From Oligoflexales bacterium (lineage in GTDB: Bacteria; Bdellovibrionota_B; Oligoflexia; Oligoflexales; RGVZ01), in contig CANLUT010000002.1 in the NCBI GenBank assembly GCA_947494335.1, forward strand, positions 643,904 to 707,903: 64,000 nucleotides of DNA, in the 5' to 3' direction. The position numbers were made by a program, and so were the translations under genes. Numbering within the stretch: position 1 is the stretch's first letter; the number at the start of each line of letters is the position of its first letter. The notes below the pieces were generated by a model that was given only the letters and a program-made list of their open reading frames with translations, had not been told where the DNA came from and made no database searches. Positions 56,984 through 64,000 of the stretch are shown here, in pieces.

Positions 56984-58005
56984 TGACGGGGTTGTGGTCA
57001 TTAAAGTTGACTCTAGTGATGATTTTGCTGCTGAAATCCAACGCGGCTAGCTCGCAGAGCCAGGTGTTTGAAAAGTTAGATTGGACAGAAATCAGGCCAG
57101 CAGCCATCCATGCTGAATCCATACTGGCTGACGAACCTATGGGGCGTCCTGTGGTTGATGTCAGTACAAATGAAATTTGGATAACGGGAAAAAGTTTTCT
57201 TTGGCGCTGGAGTTTGACAGATGGTTCATTAGTCCGGTTGGAACAGCCTGTGGCTCGAACTGAATCCTTCAACCTAATCCATGTTAAATCTGGTGTTTTG
57301 ATAGGCGTTGATAAAAAATCTGCCTGGATATTGAAGGGTGAAAAACAGACGTGGCGAAAGCTTGATGGAAGCTTTCCTGCAGCCTGTATTCCTTTGGGCG
57401 CATCTCCGCTGCCTTATGATAACAGCCACCGCGTCTACTTTATGAATAATTGCGGAATTTTTCTTGTTTTGGTTGATCCTGGCCAATTATTGAAATCAAC
57501 CGGTAGTGATTTGGAGGTTCAGGGCGGACAGTCAAAGCTTTTTGCTGGACTGGAGCACGACGGAGCTGTGTTAACAACAAAAGATCACCAGCTCTTAAAG
57601 CTGCTGATGGATGGGCCACGCGTCAGGCAGTCCGAGGTGTATCGGGCAAAATCAAAACTAAAGGGCGTCGTTCGGTCTGGGAAGTATTTCATTGCTTGGT
57701 CGTCTCAAGCGCTGATTTTCTTTGATGAGAAATTAAGGCGAAAGCAGGTCATACCCGTTTTGGGTAGTCGGAAGATAGACTCTTTTGGTGCTTCTGCTGA
57801 CCGCCATGTCCTGGCCTTTGCTGATGGTGCTATTGAGGTTATGGATATTACCACTCGTAGAAAGCAGGCTAGCGGTAAGGGAGAGTATTCGCCGAATTTT
57901 ATTGATGTTTTTCCGGACGGCGAGCTCATTGTTTTATCGTCGGAGGCCGGAATCCCGCGTGTATTCAAGCTTTCAGCCGGAATTCGTGTGACGCCAGCTC
58001 AATAA
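56983..58005 (+). CDS. Hypothetical secreted protein, beta-propeller-like
   Basis: A 340-residue protein. The signal peptide (about 1-23, LVMILLLKSNAASS) is followed by repeated blades of about 45 residues with patterns such as EIWITGKSFLWRWSLTDGSL, SAWILKGEKQTWRKLDG and HVLAFADGAIEVMDITTRR, reminiscent of WD40 or PQQ-like propellers. It starts by overlapping the holA stop by one base, and precedes the lytic transglycosylase by 17 bases, so a periplasmic role near the cell wall is plausible. No family recognised. Confidence 0.7.
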   Translation: MTGLWSLKLTLVMILLLKSNAASSQSQVFEKLDWTEIRPAAIHAESILADEPMGRPVVDVSTNEIWITGKSFLWRWSLTDGSLVRLEQPVARTESFNLIHVKSGVLIGVDKKSAWILKGEKQTWRKLDGSFPAACIPLGASPLPYDNSHRVYFMNNCGIFLVLVDPGQLLKSTGSDLEVQGGQSKLFAGLEHDGAVLTTKDHQLLKLLMDGPRVRQSEVYRAKSKLKGVVRSGKYFIAWSSQALIFFDEKLRRKQVIPVLGSRKIDSFGASADRHVLAFADGAIEVMDITTRRKQASGKGEYSPNFIDVFPDGELIVLSSEAGIPRVFKLSAGIRVTPAQ

Positions 58006-58022
58006 AAAGCTATGATTTCTTT

Positions 58023-60323
58023 ATGAAAAGATGGTCTGTGTTATCCATTTTATGTTTTTCAGCCTGCGCGTCGGGCCCAAAGCCTATTCCTTTGGCGTTG
58101 GACCCGCTGAATCCCTCAGTTGCTCCATCTAAGACTTTGCTCCAAGAAAGAGACGCGTTGCGAGGCTACTTAGCCAAAAATCCAGCAGATTCTGATTTGT
58201 TGGAGGACGCTGGCTATATGCTTGATGCAATGATTGCTGATTCCAAGGTTGAATCGGCTGAATCAGCAAAGCTGTGGTTTACTGCATTAACTCGCGCAAA
58301 GGGTAGCTTTGGAGAAAAAGCGTTTGCCGGCTGGCTTCGTGCCTATGTGAAGCAACAGCCTAAGGCGACTGCAAAGTCCCAGTTGCTATCCCAGATTTTG
58401 GCCGAATTAAATGGTGGATCAGTGTCTCCCTGGATGCTGGACAAAGGTTTGACCTCCGAGCAGAAAATTTCCCAGTTAATTGATCGAGATTTTTCCGATT
58501 TGTTGCCAGCGGATAACGTGCCAGCAGGCGCAAAAGCAGAAGTACCATCGGTGAGTGGCATCGATCCATCTGATCCACTCATGATTCGGCTCGCGGCAAA
58601 TATTTGTAAGAGTAAGTCGCAACTTGGGTCCGGTTGGGAAGATTGGCAGCGACGTTTAGACGTAGACGTGCGTCAATATTTTACGGGCCTCATTAACCAG
58701 TGCAGCGGACAGATTTCTAAGTCTGTAAGTATTCTTTCGGAAGTTGTTCCGCGACTTGCCGCAAATTCACCGACAGCACCCTTAGCTCTTGAAGCCTATG
58801 CTAGAATCATCAAGATGCGAAGAGAACAGGGTGAGCGCGAGTCTGTGGCGCCACTTTATGTTCCCTTCATGAGACTCTGGAAAAGTCCTGCTATCTCGGA
58901 GTCATCACTGGGACTCACTAGAAATCAATTCGAGCAACGAAGAATTGAAGATACGTTGTGGGCTGCGCGTGCACGCGCTGCAATTGGTGATGGTGAGTCA
59001 GCAAAAAATTACGCGGAAGATGTGATCGCATATGTTGAAGCAGCTTTGAGTCAGTCTTACAGTTTGACAAGTGAACAGAAGCAAAGTTTGAACGCCACTT
59101 TGGCCGAGACTTATCATTTTTTGGCATTTCGCCTCGCGGTAGAAGCTCGGGACTGGGATAAAGCTGCCAGTATTGCGCAGTTAGCCATTGAGCGACATTC
59201 GTTTTCCGGTGAGTGGTCAGATCGTCTTAGATTTAGTCTCGGGTTTTATCGGTTTTTAGCCGGACGATATGAGGACTCCAGGAGGGTCTGGGAGGAAATG
59301 CTCACAGATTCCAAAGATGATAAATTACGTCCTGCTCTACTTTTTTGGGTTTCACAGGCACACACAAAGCTCGGAAATAAATCGGAAGCATCTTTTTACC
59401 GCAAGTCTGTAGCCCAAGATCATCCCCTTAGCTTCTATAGCGTTGTCGCTTTGAGGCAAACAGGGTCCGATTATCATGATGAGTGGTCACGAATCTTTAC
59501 GGACGTCAAATCACTTCGCAAATCGGTACGAGATTGGCAGAAAAGTGATCTTGACGATTTAAGATCTGAAAAAAAACGAGGAGCTCTTCTGAGACGGGCA
59601 GAAATCTTTACTTTGTTAGGAATACAGCAATTTTCGAATTATAGTCTTGATGACCTAATGAAGGCGATTGACTTTCAGTCTATGGATGAACGTGAGTTGG
59701 AATGGGGTGTTTATATTTCCCGTCTGTACGCCGCCAACTCAAACTGGTTGGGGGCGATTGCCACAACCACAAAGCTCACAAAGGAGACATCTTTTTGGCA
59801 GCGTTGGCCTGAACAGATGATTGTGTATTTTCCTCGTCCCTACGCATCCCAGTTTATCGCGATGGCAAAAGAGAAAGACCTTAGCCCTGAGGTCTTAATG
59901 GGCCTGACCAGGCAAGAGTCGAGCTTTAGATCTGATATTCGAAGTGGCGCTAATGCTTGGGGCTTGATGCAACTAACCCCGCCAACGGCCAAAGGTCTAG
60001 TTGGTGAGGCTGGGTTCGCCAGTCCAAGTGCGATTAAGATTCCCGAAGACCTTCTTGTTCCTGAATCCAACATCCGCTTGGGTTCAACTTACGTGAAACA
60101 GTTGAATGGTCGATATGCTGAAGATCGCTCTAAGGTATTTGCAGCCTATAATGCGGGCATACAGACCGTTGAAAACTGGGTCTCTCGGCGGCTATTTGAG
60201 GACCAGCTTGTCTTTATTGAATTAATCCCCTACCAGGAAACGAGAGACTATGTGAAAGGGGTGTGGCGCAATGAACTCGTCTACAGATTCCTTTTTGAAA
60301 AAGCCCCAGGTCTGCCTAATTAA
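58023..60323 (+). CDS. Soluble-lytic-transglycosylase-like lipoprotein (Slt family)
   Basis: A 766-residue protein. The N-terminus has a lipoprotein signal (LSILCFSACASG). A long helical, TPR-like region (about 45-600) resembles the Slt70 ring. The C-terminal SLT domain has MGLTRQESSFRSDIRS with catalytic E632, then GLMQLTPPTAKGL and AAYNAGIQTVENW. Such enzymes cleave the glycan chain of peptidoglycan, leaving 1,6-anhydromuramic acid. Length and architecture exceed simple MltC-type enzymes and fit the Slt70 class. Confidence 0.9.
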   Translation: MKRWSVLSILCFSACASGPKPIPLALDPLNPSVAPSKTLLQERDALRGYLAKNPADSDLLEDAGYMLDAMIADSKVESAESAKLWFTALTRAKGSFGEKAFAGWLRAYVKQQPKATAKSQLLSQILAELNGGSVSPWMLDKGLTSEQKISQLIDRDFSDLLPADNVPAGAKAEVPSVSGIDPSDPLMIRLAANICKSKSQLGSGWEDWQRRLDVDVRQYFTGLINQCSGQISKSVSILSEVVPRLAANSPTAPLALEAYARIIKMRREQGERESVAPLYVPFMRLWKSPAISESSLGLTRNQFEQRRIEDTLWAARARAAIGDGESAKNYAEDVIAYVEAALSQSYSLTSEQKQSLNATLAETYHFLAFRLAVEARDWDKAASIAQLAIERHSFSGEWSDRLRFSLGFYRFLAGRYEDSRRVWEEMLTDSKDDKLRPALLFWVSQAHTKLGNKSEASFYRKSVAQDHPLSFYSVVALRQTGSDYHDEWSRIFTDVKSLRKSVRDWQKSDLDDLRSEKKRGALLRRAEIFTLLGIQQFSNYSLDDLMKAIDFQSMDERELEWGVYISRLYAANSNWLGAIATTTKLTKETSFWQRWPEQMIVYFPRPYASQFIAMAKEKDLSPEVLMGLTRQESSFRSDIRSGANAWGLMQLTPPTAKGLVGEAGFASPSAIKIPEDLLVPESNIRLGSTYVKQLNGRYAEDRSKVFAAYNAGIQTVENWVSRRLFEDQLVFIELIPYQETRDYVKGVWRNELVYRFLFEKAPGLPN

Positions 60324-60391
60324 TAATCAAGACGGTTGTCTCCGTTTATATGCCATTTTTCAGCTAACTGATTGGAAATTGCTTTTTTAAT

Positions 60392-60423
60392 CCTAAGCCG
60401 CCATGATAAAAGCTTGGCTTAGG
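60392..60423. repeat. Inverted repeat upstream of the small membrane gene
   Basis: CCTAAGCC (60392-60399) and GGCTTAGG (60416-60423) are perfect 8-bp arms around a 16-base loop, in the 132-base gap between the transglycosylase and the small membrane protein. It lacks a following T run on plus. It may be an operator or a leader hairpin of the ctaB group. Confidence 0.35.
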
Positions 60424-60455
60424 TGAAAACTTCTGTGACGGAGAATGGTTAGACT

Positions 60456-60602
60456 ATGTCGACTAAGAATGTTCCGCATCGTGACATCAGTAGAGAGGGT
60501 AAAGGATGGTTAGCTATGGTGCTGATCATGTTCATGTTCCCTACTCTTTTCTTTTTGTGTGTATTTTTTCCGATCTGGGTGGGCTGGACCCCTCGTTGGT
60601 GA
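60456..60602 (+). CDS. Small membrane protein (48 residues) upstream of ctaB
   Basis: A 48-residue open frame. A polar N-terminus MSTKNVPHRDISREGKGW is followed by one membrane helix (about 19-41, ending FLCVFFPIWV) and a short tail GWTPRW. GGAG lies about 12 bases before the ATG. It ends 15 bases before ctaB and is read in the same direction, so it is probably cotranscribed. No family recognised; its place suggests a role in oxidase assembly, which is inference. Confidence 0.6.
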   Translation: MSTKNVPHRDISREGKGWLAMVLIMFMFPTLFFLCVFFPIWVGWTPRW

Positions 60603-60617
60603 TGGACGGTTTAAAGA

Positions 60618-61535
60618 ATGTCTCAGACAAGTGTTTTGTATGATGCGTCTCAGACAGCTCAACTGACGGCGAGCTGGCGCGACTATTTTCAGATGACAAA
60701 ACCTACAATTACATTGTTGGTTGTCGTCACAGTCTTTCCTGGCGTTTTGCTTGCATCACCAGCGACAATTCCTCACATGAGCTTGATACTTGCGAGTCTT
60801 GTTGGCACTTGGCTCGCCTCCTCATCAGCGGCAGTGTTTAATCACTTGGTTGATGCGGATATTGATCGAAGTATGACGCGCACCCATCGTCGTCCAGTGG
60901 CTAGTGGACGCATTGATCGCTCAACTGCAATCATATTTGCTACTGTGCTTGGTTTGTCTTCTGTTGCTGTTTTGGCGATGTGGACCACTTGGTTGGCTGC
61001 TGTCATTGCTGTGTTAGCTAATGGTTTTTACGTCCTGTTTTACTCGATGTACCTCAAGCGTCGGACAGTCCAGAATATCGTCATTGGCGGTGCCGCAGGA
61101 GCAGTCGGGCCGCTGATTGGTTGGGCCGCTGTTGACGCCTCAATTGGTTGGCCAGCGTGGATGTTGTTTCTAGTCATCTTTCTTTGGACACCCCCGCATT
61201 TTTGGGCGTTAGCTCTAAAGTATAAAGACGACTACGCGGCTGCGGGTATTCCCATGATGCCTGTTGTTTTCGGTGAGGAAAAAACTCGTAAACAAATGTT
61301 CTGGTACACGGTCAGTTTGGTTCCCGTCGTGGCATCTCTTTGGGTATTCGGAGTAGCTGGTTCTATATATATGACTTTTGCAATGGCATTTACGCTGTAT
61401 TTCGTGTGGATGGCTTGGAGACTCATGGTCACCCGAGATGCAAAATTAACGATGCCGTTGTTCCATTATTCGTGTCTTTATTTATTCGGCGTATTTGGAG
61501 CTTTAATGCTTGATCGCCTGATCGTCGGATTATGA
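60618..61535 (+). CDS. ctaB: Protoheme IX farnesyltransferase (heme O synthase)
   Basis: A 305-residue UbiA-family membrane prenyltransferase that attaches a farnesyl group to heme b, making heme O for heme-copper oxidases. It has the two Asp motifs NHLVDADIDRSMTRTHRRP (about 74-92) and YKDDYAAAGIPMMP, and about nine membrane segments. The stop overlaps the ATG of the next small gene (ATGA, 61532-61535). No other oxidase genes are in the window. Confidence 0.94.
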   Translation: MSQTSVLYDASQTAQLTASWRDYFQMTKPTITLLVVVTVFPGVLLASPATIPHMSLILASLVGTWLASSSAAVFNHLVDADIDRSMTRTHRRPVASGRIDRSTAIIFATVLGLSSVAVLAMWTTWLAAVIAVLANGFYVLFYSMYLKRRTVQNIVIGGAAGAVGPLIGWAAVDASIGWPAWMLFLVIFLWTPPHFWALALKYKDDYAAAGIPMMPVVFGEEKTRKQMFWYTVSLVPVVASLWVFGVAGSIYMTFAMAFTLYFVWMAWRLMVTRDAKLTMPLFHYSCLYLFGVFGALMLDRLIVGL

Positions 61536-61711
61536 AGCGCGAGCCCGCCATTGGTACAGTTCGATCTCGCCTCCTGTCCAAGTCGTTTTGGCTAGGAAGT
61601 GATGCCAGCGCCGTTAATACTGATCGCTTCTGGCTCTATTTAGTGTCGATCGGTTTGATTTTATGTTTGGTTTGCCTTGTCCGGGCGCTCGAAATATCTC
61701 AAAGCCCCTGA
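61532..61711 (+). CDS. Small membrane protein (59 residues) coupled to ctaB
   Basis: A 59-residue open frame starting in the ctaB stop (ATGA). The N-terminal half is polar and basic (MKREPAIGTVRSRLLSKSFW) and the C-terminal half is one membrane helix (FWLYLVSIGLILCLVCLV). ATGA overlap is a strong sign that it is translated. No family recognised. It may be a partner of heme O synthesis. Confidence 0.6.
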   Translation: MKREPAIGTVRSRLLSKSFWLGSDASAVNTDRFWLYLVSIGLILCLVCLVRALEISQSP

Positions 61712-61774
61712 TTTTAAAGAATAAATAGAGACTTTGACGATAATGTGGGTCCAATGCCTTGATTTTAAAGGATA

Positions 61775-61802
61775 TTGACATTGTATTAAATTAATTTAAA
61801 TT
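61775..61802 (+). promoter_or_regulatory. Candidate promoter of the NifU-like gene
   Basis: TTGACA (61775-61780, perfect -35) is followed by a 16-base spacer and TAAATT (61797-61802, 4 of 6). Transcription would start near 61809, about 27 bases before the ATG. An 11-bp direct repeat TGATTTTAAAG lies upstream at 61709-61719 and 61760-61770. Confidence 0.5.
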
Positions 61803-61835
61803 GCTCCCCGATGCTAAATAATGGAGCAAATGGCA

Positions 61836-62057
61836 ATGATTGATCAAATCAAGGAAATCATCGAAAAAGACATAAACCCTCAGCTGGCGTTTCACGCTGG
61901 AAGCTGTGAGTTGATTGACGTTGAAGACGGGGTCGTTACGATCCGTTTGTTCGGTGGTTGCTCGGGCTGCCCATCGAGTCACATTACATTGTTCAATGGA
62001 ATTGTGCCTATCTTCAAAGAAAAGCTACCTGAAGTAAAAGACGTCGTTCTGGGTTAA
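61836..62057 (+). CDS. NifU C-terminal-domain (Nfu-type) Fe-S scaffold
   Basis: About 73 residues, the stand-alone Nfu domain. The cluster-binding motif CSGC is in FGGCSGCPSSHIT, and the helix-strand pattern IDQIKEIIEKDINPQLAFHAG is typical. It carries or transfers Fe-S clusters to target proteins. I chose ATG 61836 because GGAG lies 9 bases upstream; ATG 61821 and 61830 are less well placed. It is a single-gene unit with its own promoter candidate and terminator. Confidence 0.9.
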   Translation: MIDQIKEIIEKDINPQLAFHAGSCELIDVEDGVVTIRLFGGCSGCPSSHITLFNGIVPIFKEKLPEVKDVVLG

Positions 62058-62084
62058 CGTACAGCTTCTAAATCAAACAGTGAT

Positions 62085-62130
62085 GTCCGCTAATAGGAAA
62101 AATTTTCCTAGTTAAGCGGACCTTTTTTTT
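62085..62130 (+). terminator. Intrinsic terminator after the Nfu gene
   Basis: GTCCGCT (62085-62091) pairs with AGCGGAC (62115-62121), with an inner TAGGAAAA/TTTTCCTA helix, followed by eight T residues (62123-62130). Strong rho-independent terminator. Confidence 0.92.
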
Positions 62131-62168
62131 ATCCGATCAGGATTCTGTTGGGGAAAGAAGGAGGATCC

Positions 62169-62651
62169 ATGAATAGGTTGCCAAATTATGTCTTGGCTCT
62201 TGCAGGCTTTTTTACGCTTACAAATTTGTCGATGGCGCAATCCTCCAGTTATGGTCCAGGTAAATCGCTTCCCATGCCAGGAATGAAAAGTAAATATACT
62301 TATCCGCAGCCTCCAAAACGGCAGGCGACAGGTCCAGAGCGTTTTGTTCCGGCATTCGAGATTCCAGAAAAACCGGAAAAATACATTTGGAAACTCAAAG
62401 CAAATCCTTTAGCAACTTCAAACGGAAGTCAGGATATCCCAGTGGTTTATTTTGGAACAACTGAGAGACCCAGTGCCGTCGGTAGTGCTCGTGCGGGAGA
62501 GGAAATTACGCTCGAAGAATTTCGAGTCGTCGGTCGGCGAAACTTTTATAAATTTAATTGGAATGGAGCTCCCGACAGCAAGGTTGTTGTCGGAAGCCAG
62601 CCTGAGTATTTCGTCGACGGAATGTATATCGAGTTCGCTGGCAAGAAGTAA
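62169..62651 (+). CDS. Hypothetical exported protein
   Basis: A 160-residue protein. The signal peptide MNRLPNYVLALAGFFTLTNL is cleaved near SMAQ. A Pro-rich segment (YGPGKSLPMPGMKSKYTYPQ) follows, then a compact beta-rich region ending VGSQPEYFVDGMYIEFAGKK. I chose ATG 62169, with AAGGAGG (62158-62164) upstream. No family recognised. It converges on the beta-barrel gene with 5 bases between the stops. Confidence 0.75.
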   Translation: MNRLPNYVLALAGFFTLTNLSMAQSSSYGPGKSLPMPGMKSKYTYPQPPKRQATGPERFVPAFEIPEKPEKYIWKLKANPLATSNGSQDIPVVYFGTTERPSAVGSARAGEEITLEEFRVVGRRNFYKFNWNGAPDSKVVVGSQPEYFVDGMYIEFAGKK

Positions 62652-62656
62652 TTTGA

Positions 62657-63583
62657 TCAGAAATAAGTAGCCATTCCCAATCCAAGAGCTAAATTTGTTC
62701 CCGAGACAGTTGCCACAAGTTCTGTCCCGTTTTCGTCATTTTTGTCGTCACCACTAAAGGTGAGATCAAAATTAAGAAATGGTTTTAGAGCCACGTGCCC
62801 TCCCATGAAGAACTTTCCACCCAGCTCGATTCCAGCCGATAATCCGGTTTGTGATGCCTTTGATTCGTCGGAGCCATCTGTTTTGGTTGTGGATGCGACC
62901 GATAGACTGTAGAAACTAAGTCCTGCATAGGGAACGAACGTGTCTTGGTGAATGTTGCCTAAATTAAGTGAGAACGCTGCCCCAAACCCAATGGCTGTCG
63001 TTAACTTGGTCTGTGAAATACTACTGCTTAATTGCTCTTTAGTTGAGTTGTTCTTGTACTTCATCAATGGTCCAAGCTCTATTTTCCCCAAGATAAAAAG
63101 ATACTTTAAATCGAGATTAATTTCTGTTTCCGTGTCCTTCAGGGATTTGTCTGAGTACTTCCGCGTTTTCGCATGTGATGAATACGTTAATCCTATGTCT
63201 GCATTCGCATAGTAGGGTTTTCCGCTTTCTTGTGCTCCATGTCCGGCTCCGAGCTCGGCAGTTGATTCATCACTTGATGACTTTTTCTTCTTCCTTTTCT
63301 TTTTTGTTTTCTTCTTGGGTTTCTCTGCATCATCTGCCGGAGTTTCTTCGCTCGGAGTCACTGTTGTCGCGTCCGTAGCTTTCTCGCTTTCATCGGTCTG
63401 GGCAAAGCGAATCAGCGGACTATCGCCACTATCGTTGTTTTCAGAATCATCCTCGTCATCAAGAGCACTTTCAAAATACTCCTGGATCAAGTCATAATTT
63501 TGCTGATCAATTGCAGCCTCGTTATCAGCTAAAGCCAAGGCTGACATAAAACTAAGCAAGCAAATAAGAAACCTAACGCTCAT
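62657..63583 (-). CDS. Putative outer-membrane beta-barrel with charged linker
   Basis: A 308-residue protein. The signal peptide (about 1-19, LLSFMSALALA) is followed by an acidic segment and a lysine-rich stretch (KPKKKTKKKRKKKKSSSDE, about 85-105), then a barrel-like C-terminal half (about 125-308) with alternating hydrophobic strands (IGFGAAFSLNLGN, YAGLSFYSLSVAS, VALKPFLNFDLTF) ending LALGLGMATYF. I chose ATG 63583 because AGGAGA lies 8-9 bases upstream. The charged linker may be periplasmic or surface-exposed. Function unknown. Confidence 0.72.
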   Translation of the reverse strand: MSVRFLICLLSFMSALALADNEAAIDQQNYDLIQEYFESALDDEDDSENNDSGDSPLIRFAQTDESEKATDATTVTPSEETPADDAEKPKKKTKKKRKKKKSSSDESTAELGAGHGAQESGKPYYANADIGLTYSSHAKTRKYSDKSLKDTETEINLDLKYLFILGKIELGPLMKYKNNSTKEQLSSSISQTKLTTAIGFGAAFSLNLGNIHQDTFVPYAGLSFYSLSVASTTKTDGSDESKASQTGLSAGIELGGKFFMGGHVALKPFLNFDLTFSGDDKNDENGTELVATVSGTNLALGLGMATYF

Positions 63584-63625
63584 GATGCGCTCTCCTGTAA
63601 GCAAAGATGTGGCGTGTTAAGTTTA

Positions 63626-64000
63626 TCAGATTTTATCAGCAAATAGAAATGCAGCGAGAGTGACGAAATCGTCAGGCGTCAATGTCTCAGCTCTTCGATT
63701 GAGATCAATCGGGCAGTCTTCGTCTGGACGACCTCGCATGAACGGCCGCACAGCATTCCTCAGCTTCTTTCTGCGCTGCGTGAAAGCGATGCGACAAATC
63801 GTCTCCGTATATTGTAGGAGTTTTCCTTGGCCTGGCTCATCCGAACGTGGACGAAGTGTGATCACGGCGCTGTCAACTTTTGGGACCGGAGTAAAACAGG
63901 TCTTCTCCACCCGAAAGTTGAAGTCACAGTGTGAGCGAAGCTGGCAGTAAACACTCAAGCTTCCGTAATCTTTATTATCTGGCGGCGCAACGACTCTTTG
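63626..64000 (-). CDS. rsmA: 16S rRNA dimethyladenosine transferase RsmA/KsgA (5' end outside window)
   Basis: Partial gene, 124 visible residues, open to the window end. The C-terminal part of the methyltransferase shows QRVVAPPDNKDYGSLSVYCQ, then CFTPVPKVDSAVITLRPR and FTQRRKKLRNAVRP, all family hallmarks. RsmA dimethylates A1518 and A1519 of 16S rRNA. The S-adenosylmethionine-binding N-terminus lies beyond 64000. Confidence 0.92.
   Translation of the reverse strand, partial: QRVVAPPDNKDYGSLSVYCQLRSHCDFNFRVEKTCFTPVPKVDSAVITLRPRSDEPGQGKLLQYTETICRIAFTQRRKKLRNAVRPFMRGRPDEDCPIDLNRRAETLTPDDFVTLAAFLFADKI

Overview
The window reads as one stretch of chromosome from a free-living, respiring, Gram-negative bacterium. 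It encodes lipopolysaccharide functions (kdsA, an LptF/LptG-type permease), outer-membrane beta-barrels, periplasmic parvulins, type IV pilus motors and complex I. The mix (deltaproteobacterium-like ribosomal operon with adk and infA after secY, a GldG/DUF4340 ABC cluster, many short-signal lipoproteins) suggests Bdellovibrionota or a related former deltaproteobacterial lineage. That placement is inference. Gene density is very high, no gene-free stretch exceeds about 300 bases, and I saw no insertion sequence, phage, CRISPR array or rRNA gene.

Layout. 1-5.7 kb: the end of the spc/alpha ribosomal operon (rplO', secY, adk, infA, rpmJ, rpsM, rpsK, rpsD, rpoA, rplQ), with a good sigma70 promoter before infA and a strong terminator after rplQ. 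5.8-13 kb: a small lipoprotein and an LptF/G permease facing a translationally coupled mfd-parvulin-SurA-like operon. 13-14.4 kb: a HIT protein and a beta-barrel protein. 14.4-17.7 kb: a two-gene operon for DNA topoisomerase VI (top6B-top6A), an enzyme typical of archaea and plants. It is the most striking item here. 17.9-21 kb: a flavin oxidoreductase, a CinA-like protein and gpsA. 21.1-28.6 kb: an operon of only the seven membrane subunits of complex I (nuoA, H, J, K, L, M, N). 28.6-31.2 kb: a HAD phosphatase and an organophosphate antiporter. 31.2-38.5 kb: a GldA/GldF/GldG/DUF4340 ABC cluster and a penicillin-acylase-family hydrolase. 38.7-45 kb: an HU/IHF protein, a PduO-type cobalamin adenosyltransferase, two unknown genes, then pilB-pilT-pilC. 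45-47.2 kb: zinc-ribbon, VTT-domain and YkgJ proteins, and tRNA-Phe/secG/tRNA-Leu. 47.3-53.1 kb: kdsA, an unusual cysteine/GWY-repeat lipoprotein, queG, an M14 carboxypeptidase, aroE and a membrane protein. 53.3-60.3 kb: ribF, Ppx/GppA, holA, a secreted protein and a Slt-type lytic transglycosylase. 60.4-64 kb: ctaB flanked by two tiny membrane proteins, an Nfu-type scaffold, two exported proteins and the 3' part of rsmA.

Functional links. Envelope biogenesis recurs (LptF/G, KdsA, SurA/PpiC, SecY/SecG, Slt, beta-barrels). The respiratory set covers complex I membrane subunits, heme O synthesis and an Fe-S scaffold. PduO and QueG imply cobalamin use. Many neighbouring genes overlap by ATGA or GTGA, so translational coupling is common. 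I corrected starts by hand where a ribosome-binding site clearly favoured an internal codon, and I added three genes of 37 to 59 residues (rpmJ and two membrane proteins beside ctaB).
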